Shown here piece by piece: positions 17,258 to 26,122 of a stretch of 61,379 nucleotides of DNA (position 1 is the stretch's first letter; each line of letters opens with the position of its first letter). The notes below the pieces were generated by a model, which saw only the letters and a list, made by a program, of their open reading frames with translations, was not told where the DNA came from and made no database searches. The position numbers and the translations under genes were made by a program. The DNA is from Vulcanimicrobiota bacterium. Lineage in GTDB: Bacteria; Vulcanimicrobiota; Vulcanimicrobiia; Vulcanimicrobiales; Vulcanimicrobiaceae. The stretch lies in contig DAHUXH010000017.1 in the NCBI GenBank assembly GCA_027307235.1, positions 1 to 61,379 on the forward strand. Reading direction: 5' to 3'.

Positions 17258-18870
17258 TCCTGCGCATTCCAGGTTTCGACCACCGGATTGGGGTCGAAGC
17301 CTTTGAAGTCCGGTGACATCGGTTGCAGCAACTGATTCCACCAGAAGAAGATCTCCGGCACGTCGCTGGCCAGGAGTCGTTGGACCTTCGCGTATGCGGC
17401 CTTGCGCGTCGGATGATCGTAGTGCGTCAGCGCGACCTGTTGGGCGTCGTCCATCTCGGCAGTGCAGTAGCGCGAGTAGTTGTAGCCGGCCGGCGCGCGG
17501 TTCTTGCACGTGAAGTTTGACGAGTCATCCGGGTCGATCCCTGCTATCCACGCCGCAAGACCCAAGTCGAACGCGCCGCCTTGGAGGATGCCGCCTTCGC
17601 CGGCGGGCGCGAAGAGCACGCTGCCGGGGTAGTAGCGCAGGTGGATGTCGATGCCCACGGACTTGAGCATCGCCTGCAGCAGCACCGAAGCGCGGCGGCG
17701 CGTGACGTTCGAATTGTTCGTCACGAGCGTGAGCGACAACCGCTGGCCGTTCTTCTCGAGAATGCCGTCCGGGCCGGCAGTCCATCCGGCTTGCTGCAGC
17801 AGGGCGCGAGCTTTCGCCGGGTCGTGCGGGTAGATGGTAACGTTCGGCTCGTATGCCCACAGGAAGTCGGGCTGATCTTCGGTCGCCATCTTGACCTGAC
17901 CGTACGCCAGTTCGCTGATGAGTTGCTGCTTGTCGATGGCGAAGGCGATCGCGCGCCGCACCGTCACGTCGCGCAGCAGCGGGCGCGACGTGTTCAACCA
18001 GACGCCTTCGTACCCGTTGTAGCGCGACACGCGCAGATCGATGTTCGGAATCGACTTGAGTGCGGGGTAGTTTTGCAGCGAACCTTGGAATATCCAGTCG
18101 ATCTCGTGCGTGCGCAACTGGTTCACCGACGTGTTCTCATCGGGAATCGGCTTGATGATGATGTGCGCAAGCTTGGGTTTTCCGAGAAAGAATCCGTCGT
18201 TCGCGGTCAGCTCGATGTGGTCGCCGCGCGCCCACGAGGCGAACTTGAACGGACCGTCGGAGACCATCGGTGCGGCGTTGAACGGAATTTGGTTGACGTT
18301 GGGATACCGCGCGAGCACGTGTGCGGGGACGATCTCGATCGGACCGTCGCTCTCGGCAAAAACGGTGCTGACAAACGGTGCAAAACGCTCTTTCAAGTGG
18401 AAGACGACGGTGTGGCCGTCGGGCGTCTCGACCGAACGAACTTCGTCGTACCCGTGACGGGTAATGACGTTGTTGTCGGGATTCATCATCGCTTTCCACG
18501 AGAATGCGACGTCTGTGCTCGTCACCGGCACGCCGTCCGTCCATGTGGCGTCGGAATGCAAGTGGTAGGTGATCGTCAGGCCGTCCTTGCTGATCCCGCC
18601 GTTCTCGATCGTCGGAACGACCGTAGCGAGCATCGGCACCGGGTTTCCGGACGGGTCGGCCGTTACGAGCGGCTCAAACATGAGCCGATCGATCATGACG
18701 TCGGTCGTGTTGGACGCGAGCAGCGGGTTGAGATTCTTGGGCTCGGCTTGAATGGCGACGCGGAGCGTTCCGGGGATGGTTCCCGACGGTCCGCCGACCT
18801 TGGAACAACCGGCCACGAGTACGCCAAGGAGGATGAAGGTGCAAAGACGTCTCACGCGCGTCACTTTCAC
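17245..18870 (-). CDS. Peptide/nickel-type ABC transporter substrate-binding lipoprotein (SBP_bac_5)
   Basis: A 541-residue lipoprotein of the family 5 extracellular solute-binding proteins. A lipobox VAGC places the lipidated cysteine at residue 22. The domain shows the usual blocks (AEPKNLNPLL, TYHLHSDATWTDGVPVTSTDVAFSWK, RRAIAFAIDKQQL). GTG at 18870 is chosen because it overlaps the EF-G-like stop as GTGA. No permease or ATPase genes are adjacent, so it is an orphan in this window. A paralogous protein is encoded at 52568-54199. Confidence 0.9.
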   Translation of the reverse strand: MKVTRVRRLCTFILLGVLVAGCSKVGGPSGTIPGTLRVAIQAEPKNLNPLLASNTTDVMIDRLMFEPLVTADPSGNPVPMLATVVPTIENGGISKDGLTITYHLHSDATWTDGVPVTSTDVAFSWKAMMNPDNNVITRHGYDEVRSVETPDGHTVVFHLKERFAPFVSTVFAESDGPIEIVPAHVLARYPNVNQIPFNAAPMVSDGPFKFASWARGDHIELTANDGFFLGKPKLAHIIIKPIPDENTSVNQLRTHEIDWIFQGSLQNYPALKSIPNIDLRVSRYNGYEGVWLNTSRPLLRDVTVRRAIAFAIDKQQLISELAYGQVKMATEDQPDFLWAYEPNVTIYPHDPAKARALLQQAGWTAGPDGILEKNGQRLSLTLVTNNSNVTRRRASVLLQAMLKSVGIDIHLRYYPGSVLFAPAGEGGILQGGAFDLGLAAWIAGIDPDDSSNFTCKNRAPAGYNYSRYCTAEMDDAQQVALTHYDHPTRKAAYAKVQRLLASDVPEIFFWWNQLLQPMSPDFKGFDPNPVVETWNAQEWSI

Positions 18871-20909
18871 ACAACCGCTTTCGGTCCTACCGCTTTCGTG
18901 ATGGGAACCGGATCGTAGCGCTCGTGATGCCACGTGTATGAACCGAGACCTTGCGTCGCGGTGCGCAACTCGGTGATGTACCGGGACAGTTCGACGTGCG
19001 GGACCAAGGCTTCGACCACGTCGAAGCCGGTGCGCTCAGACGACGTCATCCCCAGAATCTGACCGCGCTTTCCGGTGAGCTGAGCGATCACGGCCGACGT
19101 GAATGCGGACGGAACCTCGACGCGCACGCGCACGATCGGCTCGAGCACGACCGGCTTGCACTTGGGCAAAGCGTCGCGCACCGCCATTCCGGCGGCGACG
19201 CGAAACGATTGCTCGCTTGAATCGACGTCGTGGTACTGACCGTCGAAGAGCGTCACTTGCACGTCGGTAACCGGAAAGCCCGACGTGCCGTGAAGTAAGG
19301 CTTCAAAGACGCCCTTCTCGACGGCCGGAATGAACTGCCGCGGCACCACGCCGCCGACGATGGTCTCGGCGAAGGCGCAGCCGCTTCCGCGCTCGCGCGG
19401 TTCGAATCGCAACCACACGTCGCCGAATTGCCCGTGTCCGCCCGTCTGATGTTTGTACCGTGAATGAATCTCGGTCGGCACGGTGATCGTTTCGAGGTAG
19501 GCGATCGCCGGTGCGGCGATCTCGACGTCGACCTTGTATTTGCGCGACAAACGCTCGACCGCGATCGTCACGTGCTGTTCGCCCGATCCCAATAGCAGTA
19601 GCTCGTTGGTGACGTCGGCGCGCTGCGTTCGCAGCGCCGGGTCTTCATCGACGATGCGCGAGAGCGCTTGTGAGAGCCGCGCTTCGTCCATGCGTTCTTT
19701 GGGTTTTATCGCGGCGGCGAACACCGGATCGGCGATCGGCGCGTGCGCAAGCATCACGGTGCGGCCGTTGCCGGTGAGCACGTCGCCGGTCGAGACGGTT
19801 TCCAGACGAGCGAGCGCGACGAGTTCTCCGGGGCCTGCTTGCGCGAGCGCTTCTTGCTTCTTGCCCTGGAGGCGGAAGAGACCGGCGCAGCGCACCTTTT
19901 CGTCTCCCCTGCTCAGATCGTTCAGGGTCGCATCCGGTTTGATCGTGCCCGCGATCATGCGCACCATCGACAGCTTTCCGGATTGCGGGTGGACCATCGT
20001 CTTGATGACGCGTGCGACCGCCGGCGCGTCGGCGTCGGGCGCGATCTCCCGGCCTTCGACGTCGAGTTGCGGAGCGTCGGCGGGTGAAGGCAGCCAGGTG
20101 ACGATCGCGCGCACGAGCGCGGCGATGCCGGCACCGGTCGCGGCGGCGCATGCCAGGACGGGCACGATCTGGTCGTGCGAGCACTCGGCGCACAGGTCGC
20201 GTTCGACCTCGTCGAGCGGCGGTTCGGCGCCTTCGAGCAGTTCTTCGAGCAGATGGTCGTCGAAGTCGGCGATCGCTTCGAGCATCTGCGCGCGGGCGCT
20301 TGCAATGCGTTCGCGCAGACTCTCTGGGAACGCGGCGATGCTCTCGCGATCGCCGTCGCAGCGGCGCGCTTTCATGTCGGTGAGATCGACAAACCCCTCG
20401 AACGACTCGGCCGCGCCGATCGGCCATTGCTCGGCCACGACATGCCGTCCGTAGGCGCTTTGCAACGCGTTCAAGGTCCCTTCGAAGTCGGCGCCGGGCC
20501 GATCCATCTTGTTGATGACGAACAGGTGCGGCAAGCGGCGCGATTCGAGATATTCAACTACGCTCAGACTGTGCGCCACCCGCGAGGGATCGGCATCGAC
20601 GACGACCACGGCGGCGTCGACGCCGGCCAGCACCTGCTTGGTCTCTTCGAAGAAGTCGATGAAGCCCGGACAATCGGCGAGTGTGATGTGAACAATGCCG
20701 TCAGCGGTGCAGTGCGCGAAACCGGCCGTGGTTGACTGCGCGTGCGCGATGCACTCGGGTTCGTGATCGGTGGTCGTGGTGCCGTCGGCGACCGATCCGC
20801 GCCGCGCGATCGCGCCGGTGAACGCAAGGATCGCTTCGGCCACGGTGGTCTTGCCCGAATGATGGGTGCCGACGATGGCGACGTTGCGAATGCGGGACAG
20901 ATCTGTCAT
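18867..20909 (-). CDS. Elongation factor G-like GTPase (EF-G2/FusA2 type)
   Basis: A 680-residue translational GTPase with the full domain order of EF-G. The P-loop is GTHHSGKTT (14-22), G3 is DCPGF (canonical DTPG), and G4 is NKMD. Domain IV/V segments include GGHGQFGDVWLRFEP and GFDVVEALVPHVELSRYI. The divergent G3 and the lack of the standard EF-G ribosomal-protein neighbours place it with the EF-G2/EF-G-like paralogues rather than the main translocase; the exact job (stress or recycling) is unknown. GGAG lies 9 nt before the ATG. Confidence 0.88.
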   Translation of the reverse strand: MTDLSRIRNVAIVGTHHSGKTTVAEAILAFTGAIARRGSVADGTTTTDHEPECIAHAQSTTAGFAHCTADGIVHITLADCPGFIDFFEETKQVLAGVDAAVVVVDADPSRVAHSLSVVEYLESRRLPHLFVINKMDRPGADFEGTLNALQSAYGRHVVAEQWPIGAAESFEGFVDLTDMKARRCDGDRESIAAFPESLRERIASARAQMLEAIADFDDHLLEELLEGAEPPLDEVERDLCAECSHDQIVPVLACAAATGAGIAALVRAIVTWLPSPADAPQLDVEGREIAPDADAPAVARVIKTMVHPQSGKLSMVRMIAGTIKPDATLNDLSRGDEKVRCAGLFRLQGKKQEALAQAGPGELVALARLETVSTGDVLTGNGRTVMLAHAPIADPVFAAAIKPKERMDEARLSQALSRIVDEDPALRTQRADVTNELLLLGSGEQHVTIAVERLSRKYKVDVEIAAPAIAYLETITVPTEIHSRYKHQTGGHGQFGDVWLRFEPRERGSGCAFAETIVGGVVPRQFIPAVEKGVFEALLHGTSGFPVTDVQVTLFDGQYHDVDSSEQSFRVAAGMAVRDALPKCKPVVLEPIVRVRVEVPSAFTSAVIAQLTGKRGQILGMTSSERTGFDVVEALVPHVELSRYITELRTATQGLGSYTWHHERYDPVPITKAVGPKAVV

Positions 20910-20947
20910 GCACGCGCTCCTTGTTCTCTCGTGAAGAGAAAGAAGAA

Positions 20948-20975
20948 GCCCGGTCGTGGTGACACGACCGGGCTC
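20948..20975 (-). terminator. Rho-independent terminator after the PHP/H1-tail gene
   Basis: A 12-bp perfect GC-rich stem (AGCCCGGTCGTG / CACGACCGGGCT) with a 4-base loop is followed on the minus strand by a T/C-rich tract. It sits between the end of the PHP gene (20985) and the start of the EF-G-like gene (20909), so the latter probably has its own promoter. Confidence 0.85.
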
Positions 20976-20984
20976 TTGGAAGCG

Positions 20985-22655
20985 TCAGCGGCGCTTCTTG
21001 GTGGCCTTCTTCGACGACGCTGCTTTTGCCGGCGGCTTCTTTGCCGTGGGCTTGGCGCGCGTCGCCGTCTTTGCTACAGGCTTTTTCGTGGGTGCCTTCT
21101 TCGCGGCGGCCGTGGGACGTTTGGTGACGGTCTTCTTCGTGACCGTCTTCTTTTTCGCGGCGGGTTTTGCTTTTGTCGCCGCCGCCTTGACGGGGATCTT
21201 CTTCGCCGCGCTCACCGCGGGTTTCGCGGGCTTGGCCGCCTTCGCCGCCTTGGCCGGCTTCGCAACGGCTTTTGCAGCGGGTTTCGCCGGCGCCTTCACC
21301 GCTTTGGCAGCGGGTTTTGCGGCGGCTTTCGCCGGCTTGGCCGGCTTCTTCTCGGCCGGCGCCTTGGCGGCTTTTGCCGGTTTCACCGGTTTTGGCAGTT
21401 TTGCCGGCTTCGTCTTCGGCTCGGCGGTCTCGGACTTTGCCGCGGCGCTCGCTTTGCTGGATGCCGCCCCTTTGGCCGGCCGTTCGGTCGCGCGCTCCGG
21501 CCCGGTCGTGCGTTTCTTCGGACCCACGTCGCGCCGCGTCTTCGCCTTCGATGATTTTGAGACTTCGGGCTCTTCGGGCAATCCAAGTTCCGCGCGACTG
21601 AATCCCGTGATGCTGCTGCCGCTGATCGTTTCGCCTTGCGTACGCGACTGCGCTTCGATGTGCTCTTTGGTCGCCCGCAACGCGACGCGGGCCAAGCGCC
21701 CGGCGACCGGAAAGACCAGTTCGTTGATGTCGCACTCGTCGAGCAGCTGCAAGATCGCGTCGAACGCGCCGCCTTGATCTTTCGGGCTGTGCGCGGCGGA
21801 GCCCACCGCGATGCCGACGCCTTTGGCTTTGGCCTTGCGCAGCAGGCGGCGGTTGGCTTCGAGATACCTTCGTTTGGCGTCCTCGGAACTCTCGCGGTAC
21901 AGGAAACGCGTATTCAATTCGATCGCCATGCCGCGCGCCGCGCACGCGTCGATGATGCGATCTTCGTACTGTTCGAGCTTCTCTTTCGACGGCCAATGCC
22001 CAAACGTCGCCGGTTTATAGAAATGACCGACGATGTTGCCGGGAAGTTTTTCGACGTCCTCGATCAGCCTGGCCATGTAGAGTTCCCACAGTTGATCGAC
22101 GCCGACGAGGTCGAAGAAGTGCGTGAACTCAGGGTTGTCGTACGGCCACGGCCAATCCGGGCCTTTTTCGGGGTGCGTGATCGGCACGAAATGTACCGAG
22201 CGAATCATGCCGTCGGGACGCATGGCATCGACGATGTTCTGCGCATCGGGACGCGAGCGCGGATCGTTGTCGACCTCGGCGCCGATCGCATAGAGCATGC
22301 CGCGCCGCAAACCTTCGGAGACGACCGCTGCATGTGCGATGTCGACGCCCGCCGTCTCGGCGGCGCCGTAGAGGTCGCCGGCTTTGGCGAGCTTGAGCGC
22401 GCGCCGCAGCGTGTTCACCGCACCCGGGTCTTCGAACGTCAAGTAGTTGATATGGTCGGTGACCATGAGAAAGCGCGGTGCGCCGCGACGGCACGCATGA
22501 TAGAACCATAGGAACAGCATGCGCGCCGAATAGGCGATCGGCCGCTCCTCGCTATAGGGACGATGTTCGCCTTTGGCATGCCCGTGCGTGTCGGGAATTG
22601 CGGCGATACGTGGGTCGTTCAGCGTTCTACTTCCTTCATTCCGCGCGGGATCCAC
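20985..22655 (-). CDS. PHP-domain phosphoesterase with C-terminal histone-H1-like Lys/Ala/Pro tail
   Basis: About 556 residues. Residues 20-360 form a PHP metal-dependent phosphoesterase-like domain: H24-G-H26 and HRPYS at the start, VTDHIN, a C-terminal VGSAAHSP. Residues about 366-556 are a low-complexity tail of Lys, Ala and Pro (repeated AKPAKAAK-type units) ending in KKATKKRR, like bacterial histone-H1 proteins, and should bind DNA or RNA electrostatically. The start is uncertain: GTG 22655 lies inside pcp; a CTG overlapping the pcp stop with GGAAG upstream is an alternative. The catalytic substrate is unknown. A terminator follows. Confidence 0.8.
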   Translation of the reverse strand: MDPARNEGSRTLNDPRIAAIPDTHGHAKGEHRPYSEERPIAYSARMLFLWFYHACRRGAPRFLMVTDHINYLTFEDPGAVNTLRRALKLAKAGDLYGAAETAGVDIAHAAVVSEGLRRGMLYAIGAEVDNDPRSRPDAQNIVDAMRPDGMIRSVHFVPITHPEKGPDWPWPYDNPEFTHFFDLVGVDQLWELYMARLIEDVEKLPGNIVGHFYKPATFGHWPSKEKLEQYEDRIIDACAARGMAIELNTRFLYRESSEDAKRRYLEANRRLLRKAKAKGVGIAVGSAAHSPKDQGGAFDAILQLLDECDINELVFPVAGRLARVALRATKEHIEAQSRTQGETISGSSITGFSRAELGLPEEPEVSKSSKAKTRRDVGPKKRTTGPERATERPAKGAASSKASAAAKSETAEPKTKPAKLPKPVKPAKAAKAPAEKKPAKPAKAAAKPAAKAVKAPAKPAAKAVAKPAKAAKAAKPAKPAVSAAKKIPVKAAATKAKPAAKKKTVTKKTVTKRPTAAAKKAPTKKPVAKTATRAKPTAKKPPAKAASSKKATKKRR

Positions 22656-23329
22656 ATCTGATTCTTTCCCTTGGGCTGCTCGCGCATATCCTGCGGGGCA
22701 CGATGCTCGATCCATGGCACGATCGTCTCGATGAGCGTTTCGATGGCTTTTTTCATCAGCTCGAACGACATCGAGGGGTGTCTCTCAGGGTCGGCTGCGA
22801 TCGCCTGCGCCGGGAGATACGGCAGATGGGCGAATCCGGCGATCACCGGCGGCGCGGTGTGTTCGGTCAACGCGATGATTTCGTACAACGCCTGATTGCA
22901 GAGAAACGTGCCTGCCGAATTTGAAACGTATCCGGGAACACCCGCGGCACGCCACGCTTCCAGAACGTTCTCGAACGGAAGATTCGACAGACGCGCGTCA
23001 GGCCCGCCGCGCGCGATCGGATCGCCTTTGCGCATCACGCCGACCGCGTCGGGCTGATCGAAATCCAGCACGTTGAGCGCGACCCGCTCGAGGGCGACGG
23101 CGGGTCGTCCGCCGGCTTGCCCGAGACAGATGGCGATATCCGGCCGCGTCTCACGCACCGCCTCTTCGAGGCGGTCGCGCAGCGTGCGTGTCTCGACCGG
23201 CAGCACGCGAACGGCTATCAGGCGGCCCGCAATCGTGGAGCCGTCGAGGGCGCGAGCGACCATCTCGCTCGGATTGACGCGATCGTTCCCGAACGGTTCG
23301 AAACCGGTGATCAGAACGTGTTTAGCCAC
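22619..23329 (-). CDS. pcp: Pyrrolidone-carboxylate (pyroglutamyl) peptidase, family C15
   Basis: A 236-residue cysteine peptidase that removes N-terminal pyroglutamate from peptides. The triad is visible: Glu81 (ERVALN), Cys144 (SNSAGTFLCN) and His168 (FAHLPYLP). The N-terminal ITGFEPFG and CLGQAGGR are family signatures. Residues after about 205 extend slightly past the usual end. It lies 6 bp after the sigma/anti-sigma pair on the same strand, so it may share their transcript. Confidence 0.95.
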   Translation of the reverse strand: MAKHVLITGFEPFGNDRVNPSEMVARALDGSTIAGRLIAVRVLPVETRTLRDRLEEAVRETRPDIAICLGQAGGRPAVALERVALNVLDFDQPDAVGVMRKGDPIARGGPDARLSNLPFENVLEAWRAAGVPGYVSNSAGTFLCNQALYEIIALTEHTAPPVIAGFAHLPYLPAQAIAADPERHPSMSFELMKKAIETLIETIVPWIEHRAPQDMREQPKGKNQMWIPRGMKEVER

Positions 23330-23335
23330 CGTCGC

Positions 23336-24085
23336 TTAGGTTGGTTGCTGCGACGTGCGAAACCCTTCCATTTGCAGGAGCCGGGCCTTCATTTCCAGGC
23401 CGTAGCCGTAGTTATGCAAGTTCCCGCTCGAATCGACGACGCGGTGACACGGCAGCAGCAACGGCAGAGGATTGCGCGCCATCGCCCGGCCGACGGCGCG
23501 AGCCGCCCGCGGGCGTCCGATCTGCGAGGCGACCCACGCGTAGGAACGCACCTCGCCGGGCGGAATGCGGGCCGCCGCCTGCAGTGCGGCGCGCTCGAAC
23601 GGCGTGAGGTCGCTCGTGTCGACCAACTGCGCGTCGATGCGCCAGGTGTGGAAGAACTCGTCGACCGCGGCTTGCAGCCAGGCGGGTGCCGAAGCTTCGA
23701 GGGTCGGGCGACGCAGACGCCGCTCGACCGATTCACGCACGTGCGCGAGCGATTTTCCGGTGTCGATGGCAACGAATGCAATGCGGTGGTCGCGGAAGCC
23801 CACGAAGAGCCGGCCGATCGGCGCCGGCACAGACGCGATCAAGATAGGCTCGGTCCGATTGGCGCCCTTGATGTACGCGATGTGTTCGACGACGCGTTTT
23901 GCCAGGTCGCACGACGGCTCGGGTTCGGGCAGGCGCGAGAGCCGGAACGCGACGCCTTCGTATTCCTCAAAGAGGTCTTGGCAGGGCGGGCAGGTCCGCA
24001 GATGCGCATGGACGGCGTCTTTGAGCGATTGCGTGCAGTCGCCGCGAACGTCATCCCACAGCGCATCCACTTCACGACAACGCAT
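23336..24085 (-). CDS. Zinc anti-sigma domain fused to O6-alkylguanine-DNA alkyltransferase
   Basis: A 249-residue fusion. Residues 1-60 match zinc-binding anti-sigma (ZAS/zf-HC2) domains: Cys3, then H28-x3-C32-x2-C35 within HAHLRTCPPC. Residues about 85-249 are an MGMT/Ogt-type alkyltransferase with the suicide motif PCHRV (Cys213), the helix RARAVGRAMARNP-like recognition region (RAARAVGRAMARN) and preceding GEVRSYAW. It overlaps the ECF sigma gene by 14 bp, so they are made together. I infer that alkyl transfer could be sensed by the attached anti-sigma domain; no such fusion is known to me. ATG 24085 is chosen because the ZAS motif starts there. Confidence 0.85.
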   Translation of the reverse strand: MRCREVDALWDDVRGDCTQSLKDAVHAHLRTCPPCQDLFEEYEGVAFRLSRLPEPEPSCDLAKRVVEHIAYIKGANRTEPILIASVPAPIGRLFVGFRDHRIAFVAIDTGKSLAHVRESVERRLRRPTLEASAPAWLQAAVDEFFHTWRIDAQLVDTSDLTPFERAALQAAARIPPGEVRSYAWVASQIGRPRAARAVGRAMARNPLPLLLPCHRVVDSSGNLHNYGYGLEMKARLLQMEGFRTSQQPT

Positions 24086-24737
24086 GGTCGGAATCTCCTT
24101 CGATGGCGGTACGTCCGATTTGAGGGCCGAGGATGCGGCGTAGGATACGGACCGCCCGATGGACGTGGGATTTGACGGTGCCGATGGGTTGGTTGAGAAT
24201 CTCCGCGATCTCCGGGTGACTGCGCCCTTCGATGAAGCGCAACGTCGCGGCCGCTCGCAGGTGCATCGGCAATTGGAGCAGGGCTTGTTCGACCAGCGCC
24301 ATCTCGGCATTCTGCTCGACGATGCGCTCGGGTTGCGGCGGACCCTCACCGGCGCCGCGCAGCAGCGCATCCGGATCGGCGAGCGCGTCGAGCGCGACGT
24401 TGGCCGGCCGTTTGCTGCGCAGGCGATTGCGCGTGACATTCAGCGTGATCGTGTAGAGCCACGGCTGAAGGCGTAGGTCGAGCCGCTGATCGGGGTCCAT
24501 TTTGCCGAGCGCGCGGTAGGCGCGAACGAAGGCGTCTTGCACGATCTCTTCGGCATCCTCGCGGTTGCCTGTCATACGCAACGCGAAGCCGTAGAGCCGT
24601 CGCTGATAATCGTCGACGATCCGGTCGAATGTTTCGATGGCAGGGGCCGGCTTGCCGTTTGCCTTCGCGGCCGGCTTTGCCGACGGGACCGAAGTCGGCA
24701 CGGTGATCTCCCTGAGGAGCGGTGCGAGCGCACTCAT
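24072..24737 (-). CDS. ECF-family RNA polymerase sigma factor
   Basis: A 221-residue sigma factor with region 2 (YGFALRMTGNREDAEEIVQDAFVRAYR-type core, residues about 50-115) and region 4 (LPMHLRAAATLRFIEG, then HPEIAEILNQPIGTVKSHVHRA-type helix-turn-helix, 155-205). The first 35 residues are an Ala/Pro/Lys-rich extension not usual in the family. Its partner is the overlapping anti-sigma fusion. Autoregulation is likely but I see no convincing ECF promoter before it. Confidence 0.93.
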   Translation of the reverse strand: MSALAPLLREITVPTSVPSAKPAAKANGKPAPAIETFDRIVDDYQRRLYGFALRMTGNREDAEEIVQDAFVRAYRALGKMDPDQRLDLRLQPWLYTITLNVTRNRLRSKRPANVALDALADPDALLRGAGEGPPQPERIVEQNAEMALVEQALLQLPMHLRAAATLRFIEGRSHPEIAEILNQPIGTVKSHVHRAVRILRRILGPQIGRTAIEGDSDHALS

Positions 24738-24964
24738 ACGCTCACGCCAACACTCCCACGTGGACGCCTGGTTTCACCGCGGCCGCGAGAACTCCTCAAG
24801 GCCGGCGCGTTCTCGACAAGGGGGCGTGCTGCGCCCGCGGAACGTCTGGGCATGGTTACGCTGTGCGTACCGGGCTTCACGCGACGCCGTTCGATTCGGG
24901 AAGAATCGTGCGGCGTTTTTGTTTTGCGCGCGGCGACCGTTGTTCACGAGGGAGAGGAGTGCCA
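24738..24964. other. Divergent intergenic region
   Basis: These 227 bases separate the ECF sigma gene (minus) from the gene at 24965 (plus). No ORF is convincing. GGAAC at 24839-24843 resembles an ECF -35 on the plus strand, but a matching -10 at the right distance is not clear. A GAGAGGAG ribosome site ends just before 24965. Confidence 0.3.
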
Positions 24965-25360
24965 ATGCAGCAGGTCATCGATCCCACGGAGATAGCGTTT
25001 GAAGCTTACACGGTCTGCAGTTTCTTGCCGCACCTCGATTCGGCGCGTGCGATTCCGCTCGTGCTCATCGGCTATCGGCGGCACGAACAACCGACGATCG
25101 TGTGGCTGGTTCCCAAAGAAGGTATCGACGCCCACGGACTCACCGACGATCCCTATTATGCGAAGGTGCTTCGCGACCCGCATGCCTATTTCACGAAGAA
25201 GCTCGCGAAGTACATCGACGAGACCGCCAGCGTCAAACGCGGCATTGAAATGCTCATCGACTGCCATCAAGAGCATCTCGCCTTCACGCCGCTGACATAC
25301 GTCGAACCCCGCGCCACGCATCAACGCCCGCTTGAAGTCGAACTCGTCGGCGCGATCTAG
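24965..25360 (+). CDS. Conserved-looking protein of unknown function
   Basis: A 131-residue acidic soluble protein with no signal peptide or membrane segment. It contains HLDSARAIPLVLIGYRRHE, a DPYY segment and a central helix-forming part (KKLAKYIDETASVKRG). GAGGAG sits 5 nt before the ATG, and codon use is like the neighbours. I do not recognise the family. It is divergent from the ECF sigma gene, so it might belong to that regulon; this is speculative. A short inverted repeat lies between it and the convergent next gene. Confidence 0.7.
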   Translation: MQQVIDPTEIAFEAYTVCSFLPHLDSARAIPLVLIGYRRHEQPTIVWLVPKEGIDAHGLTDDPYYAKVLRDPHAYFTKKLAKYIDETASVKRGIEMLIDCHQEHLAFTPLTYVEPRATHQRPLEVELVGAI

Positions 25361-25367
25361 CAGAGTT

Positions 25368-25385
25368 GTCGGATCCTAGTCCGAC
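25368..25385. terminator. Short palindrome between convergent genes
   Basis: GTCGGA and TCCGAC form a 6-bp stem around a 6-base loop that contains the stop codon of the minus-strand gene. No T-run. It may weakly terminate both convergent genes. Confidence 0.3.
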
Positions 25386-26089
25386 GCTCGGATGGTGCGG
25401 CGGTAGACGATGTGAACCGGTGTGATGTTGGCGCGGTCGCGGACGGTGCCGTCGATCGTGAGCGTTGCGTCGAGCGCAAGCAGCATCGCGGAGGTGAGAT
25501 CGTAGTAGGCGTTGCCGTCCATGTGAATCGTGCCGCGCACGACGACGTTCGGGCGATCCGGCATCGCGCCGGCCATCGCGCCGTCGGCGATGAATGACAC
25601 GCCGACGGCCGGGCGGCCGTTGACCGATCCGTCGGGCGCGCGCTGGAGGTAACCGGAGAGGCGGCCGCCGGAGAGCGGCGAGGCGATATCCACCGGTGCA
25701 TGCCCGTGCAGCGCCCGCAGATCGCGCAGCGTTTCGGCGTCGAGGACGATCGCGAACGGTTGGTTGAGGATCGCCAGGTAGTCGGGGTCGTCGTTCACCC
25801 GGTCTTGGAATGATCCGCTCGGCAGCAGATCCTGCGCGAACGCGCCTGACGAGCGCGTCGTGCCGCCGGCGTCGGTGCGCGAGTAGACCATGTCGACGCG
25901 AAAGTGCGTGAGGCCTCGCCGGCGCTCGACGCGCAAGCGTTCGGTGCCATCGTAAGCGATGGTTGTTTGCAGCGATCCGTCGCCGATCACAAACGTATCT
26001 TTGCCGGCGACGTGATAGTTCTGATCGGCACGCCCGGCCCCGCATGCGAACACAAAGAGCATCGCGGCGGCAAGAAACGTGCGGACCAA
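25376..26089 (-). CDS. Secreted protein of unknown function
   Basis: A 237-residue protein with a signal peptide (MVRTFLAAAMLFVFACGAGRA, cleavage near residue 21; the Cys16 could also suggest lipidation but the lipobox is poor). The exported part is beta-rich with repeated DGT/DGS turns (GDGSLQTTIAYDGTERLRVE, GTIHMDGNAYYDLTSAML). No family recognised. It starts 33 bp after the membrane protein gene at 26123 and may be in the same transcript. Confidence 0.7.
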   Translation of the reverse strand: MVRTFLAAAMLFVFACGAGRADQNYHVAGKDTFVIGDGSLQTTIAYDGTERLRVERRRGLTHFRVDMVYSRTDAGGTTRSSGAFAQDLLPSGSFQDRVNDDPDYLAILNQPFAIVLDAETLRDLRALHGHAPVDIASPLSGGRLSGYLQRAPDGSVNGRPAVGVSFIADGAMAGAMPDRPNVVVRGTIHMDGNAYYDLTSAMLLALDATLTIDGTVRDRANITPVHIVYRRTIRASD

Positions 26090-26122
26090 AAGAATGACGA
26101 ACTCCTCGAAAAAACGGTGTGA

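Noticed and set aside
17581-18918. Long plus-strand ORF (445 codons) opposite the peptide-binding lipoprotein gene
   Set aside because: High-GC codon bias leaves the opposite frame open; the translation is Arg/Val/Asp-rich with no domain, while the minus-strand frame has a lipobox and clear family motifs.
19645-20427. Arg-rich minus-strand ORF inside the EF-G-like gene
   Set aside because: Alternate frame of the same gene; composition typical of GC-rich shadows.
24738-24964. ECF-dependent promoter with GGAAC at 24839
   Set aside because: No CGT-type -10 at 16-17 bp spacing, so only noted, not called.
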